Assembly (NCBI RefSeq): GCF_001988955.1
Contig: NZ_CP014263.1
Span: 4,958,501 to 5,022,500, forward strand
DNA length: 64,000 bases
Direction: 5' to 3'
From: Spirosoma montaniterrae
GTDB taxonomy: Bacteria; Bacteroidota; Bacteroidia; Cytophagales; Spirosomataceae
The notes under the pieces are model-generated. The model did not search any database. It was given only the letters and a program-made list of their open reading frames with translations, and was not told the origin of the DNA. Of the stretch, positions 1 through 7,627 are shown piece by piece (position 1 is the first letter of the stretch; every line of letters begins with the position of its first letter). The position numbers and the translations under genes were made by a program.

Positions 1-2502
1 ACGGGCCAGTTCACGGTCGATAGTGGCTCCGGCGGCACAGAAGTGTGGATAAACCGTACTGCCGAGTGCCATCACCGAAAAGTCGAATCCACGAAGCGAA
101 TTTGTTGGTATATGCCGCACCTGATCAACAAACGCCATCGCATTACCGGGCGGTTCGCCGTTGCCGAACGTAGACACCACCACCAGTACCGTCGACTCTT
201 CGCCTAAACTCGCCGGGCTGTAGTCGTCTAAGGCCATCACGCGGGGGCGGTGGCGGTTTAACCGGCGGGCTGCCTGCCGGGCGTAACTCTCGGCAGTACC
301 TGTTTCTGAACCGTACAAAATCAAAACGCGTTTTGGGCGTGCCCGGCTCACGGTGGTTGGCGTATGGCCGTTGGGCTGCGGTATGGCACCGGCCCAGGTT
401 TCGGGGCACGTGTCTTCTCCGGCTACGGTCAGTTCATTGTCAATAACGGCCCAGCGGTCGGCAGCATAATGAAAATTAGGACTTAAATAGAAGTCGCGCA
501 TTTCGTGGTGCCAGACCGACGTTGAACTTCCGCCTGCTGCGGGTGTTACCCATGACCATTGCGCCGGACATTCCCGCCCGGCCCGTTTTTCGCGCTGATC
601 GTGCGCTATGAACTGCCGGGAAGCCGTCTGATGATCGACCAGCGTAACTTTAGCTTTAGAGAACGAGTGCAAAACAGCAACGTTCAACTCCAGAAAGGCC
701 CGGTCGCGCCATAGCGTTTGCTCGGTTGAGGTATCGAGACCCATTGTGCGGGCAATAAATTCGGCTTTATTATATCGCCCCTCTTCCCACAAATTGCGGG
801 CAATTTCGGTTTCCATAAACCACCCGTTGAATGGTACACAACCGTAGCTGATACCGCCAATCTCCATCCGAAAATTAGTGATAGCCGGTATGGCGCACCA
901 CTGCAACTTCAGTGCGTCGAATTCGGGGTAAAATGGATGCTCGATAGGCACCATCAGCACGTCGTCTGGCTCGAATTCGTACATCCGGGGCAGATGACCG
1001 GGCACGTCGATGACCAAGGGCAGGTAATCGAAGGCCGTTTTTTGCGCTGGTGGCACCCAGCCCTGCCGAATAAGAGCTTTGGTTAAGGCCAGATTTGCCT
1101 GGTCGCCCAGTACAGAACCGTCTTCCAGTTCATAAGCGGCAAACCGAACATACTGACTATTCCAGATGCGCGGACCCCAGTGTTCCTGCGGCTGTTTTGG
1201 CCGAAACACATTCATGACAATCTGCATATTGCCGCCGTTAGTGGCAAGACGCATGTGTTCGGCACATTCCCGAAATATCTCGTCGGGGTCGGTAACGTGG
1301 CGCAGGTCGCGCACAATCAGATTCCGCCAGGCAATTCGGCCAATGCATTTCGAGGAGTTGCGCCAGGCGAGTTGTGCGCCATACGATAGCTCGTCGAAGG
1401 TGTGCGTATAGGTGCCTGTGGCATGAATTTCGCGTTCGATTTCGGCCAGCCGCCGTTCAGTTTTTGCAGCCTCCCAGTCTAACTCGGCAGCTATCTGACC
1501 GATAAACTCGCGTGCCTGCCGGATTGTCCGCTGCTGATTGACGATTGGCTGCTGCAATACGTGACTGACGCGGGTTAGCAGACGTTGCCAGGCTTGTTCG
1601 CGCTGGAGCGAGAAATTGGGAATATGCTGCTTCATAACCCGCAGCATTGGCTCAATCAATTTACCGTAGGCATCGGGCGGTACGCGGTGGTTGGTATGAA
1701 CGCGGGCCAGTTCGCGCAACTCGGCCATGACATCATGACCCGTTTCAAGTGACTGAACCAGAAACGCAATGCTTTGCATTAAATGCTGCGCCAGCGTGTC
1801 GATATCGGTTCGCACAAAGTAGGGTAGAATGTCGGGGTGCGTTTCAAACAAAGCCCGGTAAAAATCGACGCCAATGGCAAGCGGTTTGGCAGCCAGCCGG
1901 TCGCCGTCGTGCCGCATGGCCCGTATCATGGCCGGGGTCAGGGCCTTGTCATAATCGTCAATTGCCTGTAGTGCGAGAGGTAAAATGTGTTGTGAGAAAA
2001 AACGATAGGGGGCCGACAGCGTGCCCAATGCCAGATTCTCGCGATCATATTCTTCGAGGTGTGGCACCTGGAGCAGCGTCCAGGTCCAGACACGCCGGGC
2101 CGTCAGCCAATGGCTGGGCCTCATACCCAGATCGGCCAGCAGTGTAACAGACGCTTCAATTGTTCGTTTTTGGGTCGACTGTTCGGGGTAAATGCCTCGG
2201 TAGCTTTCGCGTAGTATCCGCTCAGTATGCGGCATCAACTGCCGAACACCGGCGTCGAAGAGTTCGGCAAAGTAGCCTGGCATTTCATCGATAGCATCGC
2301 CGAAGCGTTCACGCAAACCGGGTTCTTCGTGCAGCAATCGCTCAAAAAACAACTCGATGAGCATGTCCTGAAAGGCCAGAAATTTATTCCATATATCCTT
2401 AACGAGTACCTGCTCCGGTGCCGTCAAGAGCTTATTGGCAGCCGGCTCATCGGTCGAGACAGGTAGCTCATCTCTCTCTTCATTCGTTGAAAATATAATC
2501 AC
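1..2502 (-). CDS. nos: Multidomain nitric oxide synthase (pseudoglobin-globin-NOS oxygenase-diflavin reductase), 3' part outside window
   Basis: Makes NO and citrulline from L-arginine with NADPH and O2 (family knowledge). The reading frame is open from the GTG at 2502 to the window edge (834 codons). Residues about 35-180 are globin-like, but the F-helix region (LADLGMRPSHW) has Leu where the proximal His should be, so it is a pseudoglobin. Residues about 190-310 resemble flavohemoglobin globin: Tyr215 at B10 (DFYRALF) and proximal His269 (LARVH). The NOS oxygenase follows: heme Cys386 in NSSKCIGRIAWRN, substrate Glu566 in NGWFMETEI, and a Trp-rich pterin region ending SVWHHEM. A Pro-rich linker without a basic amphipathic (calmodulin-type) helix leads to flavodoxin: GSETGTAES at 731-739, STFGNGEPPG, then the NOS-reductase-like YPHFCA. 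Ferredoxin-reductase domains should lie beyond base 1. The start is inferred: no in-frame ATG precedes residue 46, and a stop lies at about 2541. It lies 28 nt after the regulator gene, as last visible gene of the NO operon. Confidence 0.93.
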   Translation of the reverse strand, partial: MIIFSTNEERDELPVSTDEPAANKLLTAPEQVLVKDIWNKFLAFQDMLIELFFERLLHEEPGLRERFGDAIDEMPGYFAELFDAGVRQLMPHTERILRESYRGIYPEQSTQKRTIEASVTLLADLGMRPSHWLTARRVWTWTLLQVPHLEEYDRENLALGTLSAPYRFFSQHILPLALQAIDDYDKALTPAMIRAMRHDGDRLAAKPLAIGVDFYRALFETHPDILPYFVRTDIDTLAQHLMQSIAFLVQSLETGHDVMAELRELARVHTNHRVPPDAYGKLIEPMLRVMKQHIPNFSLQREQAWQRLLTRVSHVLQQPIVNQQRTIRQAREFIGQIAAELDWEAAKTERRLAEIEREIHATGTYTHTFDELSYGAQLAWRNSSKCIGRIAWRNLIVRDLRHVTDPDEIFRECAEHMRLATNGGNMQIVMNVFRPKQPQEHWGPRIWNSQYVRFAAYELEDGSVLGDQANLALTKALIRQGWVPPAQKTAFDYLPLVIDVPGHLPRMYEFEPDDVLMVPIEHPFYPEFDALKLQWCAIPAITNFRMEIGGISYGCVPFNGWFMETEIARNLWEEGRYNKAEFIARTMGLDTSTEQTLWRDRAFLELNVAVLHSFSKAKVTLVDHQTASRQFIAHDQREKRAGRECPAQWSWVTPAAGGSSTSVWHHEMRDFYLSPNFHYAADRWAVIDNELTVAGEDTCPETWAGAIPQPNGHTPTTVSRARPKRVLILYGSETGTAESYARQAARRLNRHRPRVMALDDYSPASLGEESTVLVVVSTFGNGEPPGNAMAFVDQVRHIPTNSLRGFDFSVMALGSTVYPHFCAAGATIDRELAR

Positions 2503-2530
2503 AGTAGTAGTTTTGGTTGCCTGATGAGGG

Positions 2531-3223
2531 TCAGAGCAAATTCAGGCGACTCATAAGTTCTGACTTGTTGGCCCGGCTAATAGGAATCACCTTGTTACTG
2601 ATAACCAAGGTGTTCTCTTCGATGTCAACAATTTTTCCGAGGTGCACGATGAACGAGCGATGTACGCGCAAAAATTGCGTACCTAACTTTTCTTCAAGCG
2701 ACTTCATTGTGGTATACACCACGTGCGTCTGACTACTGGTGAATATTTTGACATAATCACCCGTGTTTTCTACATACGAAATGGCATCGAACGGCAGGCG
2801 AATATAGCGGCCATCGGTTTTGATGTAAATTTCGGTACGACCGTCGGCCACTTCGGGCCGGTTTCGTGCGCTGAGTTCCAGCACCTTTTCGACCGCCACC
2901 TTAAACCGGGGCAGCGTGATGGGCTTTTTTAAGTAATCAGTTACCTGATACTGAAAGGCATCGAACGCATACTCGGTCTTGCTCGTAGTCAGCACCACAT
3001 ACGGAATGGCAGGTAGCTGCTCAAGCAAATCAAACCCCGACAGGCCGGGCATCTCAACGTCGAGCCAGATCAGGTCAACGCTTTGCTCGGTCAGAAAATC
3101 AAGTGCAGCCGTTGCATTATCAAATACCGACAATACATCCAGCGACTCCTGTTGTTCGCACAGCCGTTGCAACGACTTACGCGCCATCAATTCGTCTTCA
3201 ACGATAATACAGGTCAAACTCAT
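2531..3223 (-). CDS. LytTR-family response regulator
   Basis: A 230-residue DNA-binding response regulator. Residues 1-120 form a receiver domain with acidic residues near VEDE (8-11) and phosphoacceptor Asp55 in LIWLDVEMPG; the conserved Lys is in YLKKPI. Residues about 128-230 form a LytTR DNA-binding domain (YIRLPFDAISYVENTGDYVKI region, then FLRVHRSFIVHL), which binds DNA through beta-strands rather than a helix-turn-helix. It starts 4 nt after the hybrid kinase gene and ends 28 nt before the NO synthase gene, so it is very probably the output of the H-NOX/kinase relay. LytTR regulators usually pair with LytS-type kinases; here the upstream kinase is a HisKA hybrid with an HPt domain that could pass phosphate to Asp55. 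Target promoters are unknown, and I see no clear LytTR direct repeats before the operon. Confidence 0.93.
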   Translation of the reverse strand: MSLTCIIVEDELMARKSLQRLCEQQESLDVLSVFDNATAALDFLTEQSVDLIWLDVEMPGLSGFDLLEQLPAIPYVVLTTSKTEYAFDAFQYQVTDYLKKPITLPRFKVAVEKVLELSARNRPEVADGRTEIYIKTDGRYIRLPFDAISYVENTGDYVKIFTSSQTHVVYTTMKSLEEKLGTQFLRVHRSFIVHLGKIVDIEENTLVISNKVIPISRANKSELMSRLNLL

Positions 3224-3227
3224 TCGA

Positions 3228-6104
3228 TTAGGCTTGACTTAGCTTTTGTAGTTCTTTTTTCAATACTGGCAATTTTTCGTCAATATTTCTAATGATAGTA
3301 GAACAATAATGTTCTAAATCATCTGTTTCAACACCTTCCGATGCTTTTTTTTCTATCTGCCGCATGGCGTCTTCCAGCGTCGTTAGTCCTACCATGCCAA
3401 GTGTAGGTTTGAGCCGATGCGCCAAACGAGCCACAGCGGGCCAGCTTTTGGCCCGGCAAAGTTCTGGTAACTCGTTGAATTCTGGAAGTACATCGGTCAG
3501 GAAAGACTGAAACATATCGGCAGCATAGGCGGCATCGCTGCCATATAATTCTTCCAGCCGTTCCCGGTCAAGGCCGTTGTCAGACGCGTACTCGTCCTTC
3601 GATACGAGCGGTTCGGTAGGGGCGTATCGTTGTAGAATAGCCAGCAATTGGCCCGGCTCGAACGGTTTGGTCAGAAAGTCAGTCATACCTACCTCCATAG
3701 CCGAACTTTTATGATCGAGCATAGCCGAAGCTGTCAGGGCCACAATAGGTACATGCTGATTTGGATTGTGCGTACTCCGAATGGCGACGGTGGCCTCGTA
3801 GCCGTCCATGATCGGCATCTGAATATCCATCAGAATCAAATCGAAAGGTTGCGTTTTAGCCACTTCAACAGCCTTCTTTCCATCTAAGGCTAATGTGTAC
3901 GGAATTTTCCACTTGGTTAGCAAACTACCTATGTACTTTTGGTTCATAAGGTTGTCTTCTACCACCAGTACCCGGCAAACGGGCAGCGCATCGGCTACCT
4001 GCGCCAGTTTGTATTCGGGGCTGTTTTTGGGGTCGGGCAGCGTGTTGGCACGAGCGTAGGGTAAGGTAAACGTAAACGTGCTTCCCTGCCCAGACCGGCT
4101 TTTAACCGAAATTGTACCTCCCTGAAGCTCAACTAATTCTTTGGTGATTGCCAGCCCTAAGCCAGTGCCTTTGTGTTTGTGTCCCTGCGGGTTCACCTGC
4201 TTGAATTTCTGGAATACCAATCCCAGCTTCTCTGCCGGTATGCCAATACCGGTGTCGGCCACGGCAAACTCGATCCAGCACGTGTTTTCTTCTTCTTTGC
4301 GAACACGGGCCGTAATCTCGATGCTGCCTTCTTCGGTAAACTTTTCGGCATTGCCCACCAGATTGAGCAGAATCTGGTTCAACATCACATCGTCGCCTAC
4401 GAAGTCGCCCGTTACGCGGGCGTCGAGCATCACGTCGATGGTAATTGGTCGTTGTTCAAGTTTCATCTCGAACACCTTCTGAGTGGCCCGCAGGAGGCCG
4501 CTCAAGTCGAAAACGCGGGGGTGAACTTCCACCCGGCCCGCTTCTATCTTAGTCATATCCAACAGGTCAGAAATCAGGCTATGCAAAAAATCGGCTGACG
4601 TTTTAAGAATGTCGATATACTCACGCTGTTGCCGCGATGGCTGCGTATCGAACAACAAATGCGACATACCAATGATGGCATTCAGGGGCGTTCGTATTTC
4701 GTGGCTCATGTTTGCCAGAAATTGTTTTTCGGCCTGACGGGCTTCTTCGGCAATGTGTTTGGCCGTTGCCAACTCTTCTTCGAGCTGTTTTCGTTCGGTC
4801 AGGTCGTAATGAATACCCATTGAGCCAACCTGTACGCCGGTTTCGTCGCTGATGGGTACGCCACTGATGAGCACCCAGATACGCTCGCCATTCTTGCGAA
4901 TCAATTGTAGTTCATACGAACTGGCAATACCCAGCATCCGCTGCTGCTGCTGCCGTTCGAGCACGTCGGCAAACTCGTTGGGAATCAGCAGTTCAGCAGC
5001 ATTTTTACCAATCAGTTCGTCTTCCGTGTAGCCCATCATACGGCAGAACCGTTCGTAGGCCCGCACCACTTTCTGCTCATTATCGACTTCAAGCAGGCCG
5101 AGTTCCATGTTATTCATGATACCCCGGTACTTCTCTTCACTCCGCCGAATTTGCTCGCGTGCGCGGTATTTTTCGGTAACGTCGGTATATCGCCACAGAT
5201 GCCCTCTGTATTTCGCGTCTAAGAAAATGGGAATGTAGTCTAACTCGTAAATTTGCCCGTTACTCATGCTGATTTCCTCACCCACGCTGGTCTGACGCTC
5301 ACGCAGCAGTTGGTCCATCCGGGCAACGAAAGCGTCAGGATGCACAAATAGGTGCTTGACTTCCTGGCGGGCCTGACCACAATCGTAACCCACTAATTCG
5401 GCAGGGCTGAGGGGAATCTGGAAGATGTCGCAGAATAGCTGATTTGCCAGCGTTACTTTACCATGTTCATCTTCTACCAAAACCCCCGACTGTAGATTGG
5501 TTATTAACGTTGCCAGCCGGATTTGAGTAGTCTGAAGAGCGATTTGGGCCTGTTTGCGGTCCGACACGTCGCGGGCAACGGCCACCATTTCGGCCACCTC
5601 ATCGCCCGATTCGATTAGCCGAACTGTTTGCCCGATCCAGACCGAACGCCCGTTTTTAGCGATTACCGGAAACTCATGGTATGTGCTGTCGTGGCGGTTC
5701 TCCAGCATACCCTGGTAAAAATCGGCTAAGGGTTGCCGGTGTTCGGGAGTAACAAAATCAGTAAAGTGCTGCCCAATAATTTCGGATTCCGTATAACCCA
5801 ATAATTTTTCAACCACCGGGCTAACAAAGGTGAAATACCCGGTTGGCGAAATTTTATAAATAATGTCCTGTACCGATTCAATGAGTTGCCGGTAGCGTTG
5901 ATCACTTTCACGAAGTTCAGCTAACTTAGCCCGAATTTGTTGCTCCAGGTTTTCATTCAGGTGCAGAAGTTGCTCGTTGGCACTATGCAGTTGTTCGTTG
6001 GCATAGTACAGTTCGAGTGCTTTCGCTTCCAGAATAGCTTCGGCCTGCTGACGAGCCTGCCGCTCGCGGGCAAGCCTTCGTTTCAGTAAGTCAATGTTTT
6101 CCAT
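3228..6104 (-). CDS. Hybrid sensor histidine kinase with three PAS domains, REC and HPt
   Basis: A 958-residue soluble hybrid kinase; no membrane segment is visible. Domains in order: coiled coil (1-70), PAS1 (71-190), PAS2 (195-315), PAS3 (322-442), HisKA with the H-box MSHEIRTPLNAI and phosphoacceptor His468, HATPase (about 570-685; N box NLVGNAEKFT, G1 ADTGIGIP, G2 GTGLGLAI), receiver (710-828) with Asp760 in LILMDIQMP, and HPt (about 850-945) with His896 in LAHRLKPTLGMVG. The layout supports a full phosphorelay His468-Asp760-His896 and then the LytTR regulator, whose gene starts 4 nt downstream. The gene begins 6 nt after the H-NOX gene. Stand-alone H-NOX proteins of other bacteria act by binding and inhibiting a partner hybrid kinase, so NO control of this kinase is the natural inference. 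With no transmembrane or periplasmic region, its input is cytosolic. Confidence 0.94.
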   Translation of the reverse strand: MENIDLLKRRLARERQARQQAEAILEAKALELYYANEQLHSANEQLLHLNENLEQQIRAKLAELRESDQRYRQLIESVQDIIYKISPTGYFTFVSPVVEKLLGYTESEIIGQHFTDFVTPEHRQPLADFYQGMLENRHDSTYHEFPVIAKNGRSVWIGQTVRLIESGDEVAEMVAVARDVSDRKQAQIALQTTQIRLATLITNLQSGVLVEDEHGKVTLANQLFCDIFQIPLSPAELVGYDCGQARQEVKHLFVHPDAFVARMDQLLRERQTSVGEEISMSNGQIYELDYIPIFLDAKYRGHLWRYTDVTEKYRAREQIRRSEEKYRGIMNNMELGLLEVDNEQKVVRAYERFCRMMGYTEDELIGKNAAELLIPNEFADVLERQQQQRMLGIASSYELQLIRKNGERIWVLISGVPISDETGVQVGSMGIHYDLTERKQLEEELATAKHIAEEARQAEKQFLANMSHEIRTPLNAIIGMSHLLFDTQPSRQQREYIDILKTSADFLHSLISDLLDMTKIEAGRVEVHPRVFDLSGLLRATQKVFEMKLEQRPITIDVMLDARVTGDFVGDDVMLNQILLNLVGNAEKFTEEGSIEITARVRKEEENTCWIEFAVADTGIGIPAEKLGLVFQKFKQVNPQGHKHKGTGLGLAITKELVELQGGTISVKSRSGQGSTFTFTLPYARANTLPDPKNSPEYKLAQVADALPVCRVLVVEDNLMNQKYIGSLLTKWKIPYTLALDGKKAVEVAKTQPFDLILMDIQMPIMDGYEATVAIRSTHNPNQHVPIVALTASAMLDHKSSAMEVGMTDFLTKPFEPGQLLAILQRYAPTEPLVSKDEYASDNGLDRERLEELYGSDAAYAADMFQSFLTDVLPEFNELPELCRAKSWPAVARLAHRLKPTLGMVGLTTLEDAMRQIEKKASEGVETDDLEHYCSTIIRNIDEKLPVLKKELQKLSQA

Positions 6105-6110
6105 ACTGGC

Positions 6111-6650
6111 TCAGTCTTTCACAATATCGAACAGAACCACAGTGCCGTCGCTGGTCAGTTTTTTCTGAACCACAGTCGCCTTTTCGTTAAAATGGGTCAA
6201 ACAGCCTTCAATCAGGCCATGCGCAAAGTCAGATAGTCGTCGTTCCGATTCGTATCGCATGGTAAGGTGGTTGGCGGCAGGCTGCTCAACAGTAAAATGA
6301 GGTAACTCAGCGTCAGGATATAGTTTTCTGACCTCAACGTGAATGTAATGATGCACCGAACTCAATAGTTCAAAGGCAGATGTTGCCCGCTCAACAAATG
6401 GGCGGTAACTGCGTGTAAAAGAAGCAAACATATATCGTCCGTACGTCCGAAGCAACTCTGGTACGGGTAGTCCTGTTTGTTGACTGAGATTGGTGACCAA
6501 TGTTACCATCTCTCCGTGATCGTAAGTGCCTACGGCTGTATAAACGCCACCAGAAGCTAAAGATTCCTCACAAAGAAGAAGATCGACCAGCTCGTAACCA
6601 AACTTTTCTTCGACCATCTCCAGAAATTCAGTAAACACAATACCTTTCAT
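6111..6650 (-). CDS. H-NOX heme nitric-oxide sensor (HNOB domain)
   Basis: A 179-residue stand-alone H-NOX domain of typical length that begins MKGIVF, like many family members. The heme ligand is His104 in the motif YIHVEVRKLYP, and the propionate-binding YxSxR motif is Tyr133-Glu-Ser135-Glu-Arg137. Counting five residues past Arg137, as for Tyr140 of the O2-binding Thermoanaerobacter protein, gives Phe142: the distal Tyr is absent, as expected for a sensor that selects NO over O2. It is the first gene of the NO operon, 6 nt before the hybrid kinase, with the NO synthase as last visible gene. The family role is to bind NO through heme Fe(II) and change partner kinase activity. The identification rests on motifs and overall likeness to known H-NOX proteins. 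Confidence 0.95.
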   Translation of the reverse strand: MKGIVFTEFLEMVEEKFGYELVDLLLCEESLASGGVYTAVGTYDHGEMVTLVTNLSQQTGLPVPELLRTYGRYMFASFTRSYRPFVERATSAFELLSSVHHYIHVEVRKLYPDAELPHFTVEQPAANHLTMRYESERRLSDFAHGLIEGCLTHFNEKATVVQKKLTSDGTVVLFDIVKD

Positions 6651-6895
6651 GAAAAACCATTGGATTAAAATCGCACTAATTTATAAAAAAGCGGTAACAT
6701 AATAGATTAGACAACAGATGAAAGTATATTTATCTATTGCGAATTCTGGCGAGTTTCACCAAAAAACGTGCAAAACATACGGTTCATCGAAATCTCAGGA
6801 CCCTTTAGACGGAATTGATGCAGATTTGTATCATCAAAACGCACAGAAACAACAACGAATCTTAACCTCCTGCCCATACAACACAAATACAAGTC
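6651..6895. other. Divergent spacer between the NO operon and an ECF sigma gene
   Basis: This AT-rich spacer of 245 bases must hold the promoters of both the H-NOX operon (minus) and the sigma factor gene (plus). I find no TTG/TAnnTTTG promoter of the Bacteroidota housekeeping type on either strand, so both units may use another sigma factor or an activator. A 78-codon plus frame (6718-6954) has no recognisable features, overlaps the sigma start and is not called. Confidence 0.4.
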
Positions 6896-7450
6896 ATGAA
6901 ACTTACCCTAAACGACGAAGAAGTCATCCGGCAGTACTTGACCACCCGCCCTAACGACTGTTTTGAAACGCTTTACAACCGCTATGTGCAGAAGGTGTAC
7001 AAACGGTGCTATTCCATCACAAAGGACTCGGAAAAGGCGCAGGATTTTACGCACGACATTTTTATTCGGATGTTCTCGCGGCTCGACCGCTTTCAGGAGC
7101 GTTCAACTTTTTCGACCTGGTTGTACTCAATTTCGTATAACTATTGCATGGATCAGCTTAAACTGACCAAGCGAAACCCCACCGTAACACTTGAAGAAGA
7201 ATTAGACCATGAACCTTCTACGGCTTCCGACGAATCGGAAACGATGGAATATGGCCTTCAGCAACTGGCGCGGGCTATGAATGCGCTGGCTCCGCAGGAA
7301 GCGATGATTTTACGCCTGAAATATGAAGAAGGGCTTGACGTTCAGCAAATTGCTGCCAAACTCAACCTAAAAGACAGTGCCGTGAAAATGCGACTCAAAC
7401 GCTCGCGTGACAAAGTGCGTCAGCTATGCGGCCCGTCGCTTTGGGGATAG
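6896..7450 (+). CDS. ECF-type RNA polymerase sigma factor (sigma-70 family)
   Basis: A 184-residue two-domain sigma factor. Region 2 (about residues 22-90) contains the FTHDIFIRMF segment and the FSTWLYSISYNYCMDQL segment typical of -10 recognition. Region 4 (about 118-175) carries a helix-turn-helix (LAPQEAMILRLKYEEGLDVQQIAAKL, then KDSAVKMRLKRSRDKVR). No anti-sigma gene follows, as the next gene is convergent. The gene is divergent from the H-NOX/NOS operon and shares its upstream spacer, so a regulatory link is possible but unproven. A hairpin with a T-run at 7583-7627 could end its transcript. The start ATG at 6896 gives a normal N-terminus (MKLTLNDEEVI). Confidence 0.9.
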   Translation: MKLTLNDEEVIRQYLTTRPNDCFETLYNRYVQKVYKRCYSITKDSEKAQDFTHDIFIRMFSRLDRFQERSTFSTWLYSISYNYCMDQLKLTKRNPTVTLEEELDHEPSTASDESETMEYGLQQLARAMNALAPQEAMILRLKYEEGLDVQQIAAKLNLKDSAVKMRLKRSRDKVRQLCGPSLWG

Positions 7451-7582
7451 GGAACCAATACGTCAAGCTACTTGTATATACATCTGTAAGCCATTTGCCG
7501 GGTTTACTCCTCAATCAATATTTGGCTTCATCAGCCCGCTGTTTTTTTCTGAATTTTCCTGCCACCCGGCAAATACAGCCCA

Positions 7583-7627
7583 TTAGCGACTCACCGCCGA
7601 CCCGGCAGGTTGAGTCGCTGATTTTTT
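7583..7627 (+). terminator. Rho-independent terminator of the sigma gene, inside the 3' end of the convergent gene
   Basis: The arms agcgactca (7585-7593) and tgagtcgct (7611-7619) form a 9-bp stem followed by gattttttt on the plus strand. The hairpin overlaps the last codons of the convergent glycosyltransferase gene, so those bases serve both as coding sequence and as terminator. Confidence 0.65.

Noticed and set aside
143..409. An 88-codon minus frame near the left edge
   Set aside because: It lies inside the NOS flavodoxin region in another frame; the NOS frame there has the GSETGT and STFGNG motifs.
1..2502. Reading the left-edge gene as cytochrome P450 reductase or sulfite reductase flavoprotein
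   Set aside because: The flavodoxin end alone would allow this, but upstream stand the NOS heme-Cys motif, the substrate Glu motif and the HHEM segment, which occur only in NOS.
6718..6954. A 78-codon plus frame before the sigma gene
   Set aside because: It overlaps the sigma start in another frame and has no recognisable feature or promoter.
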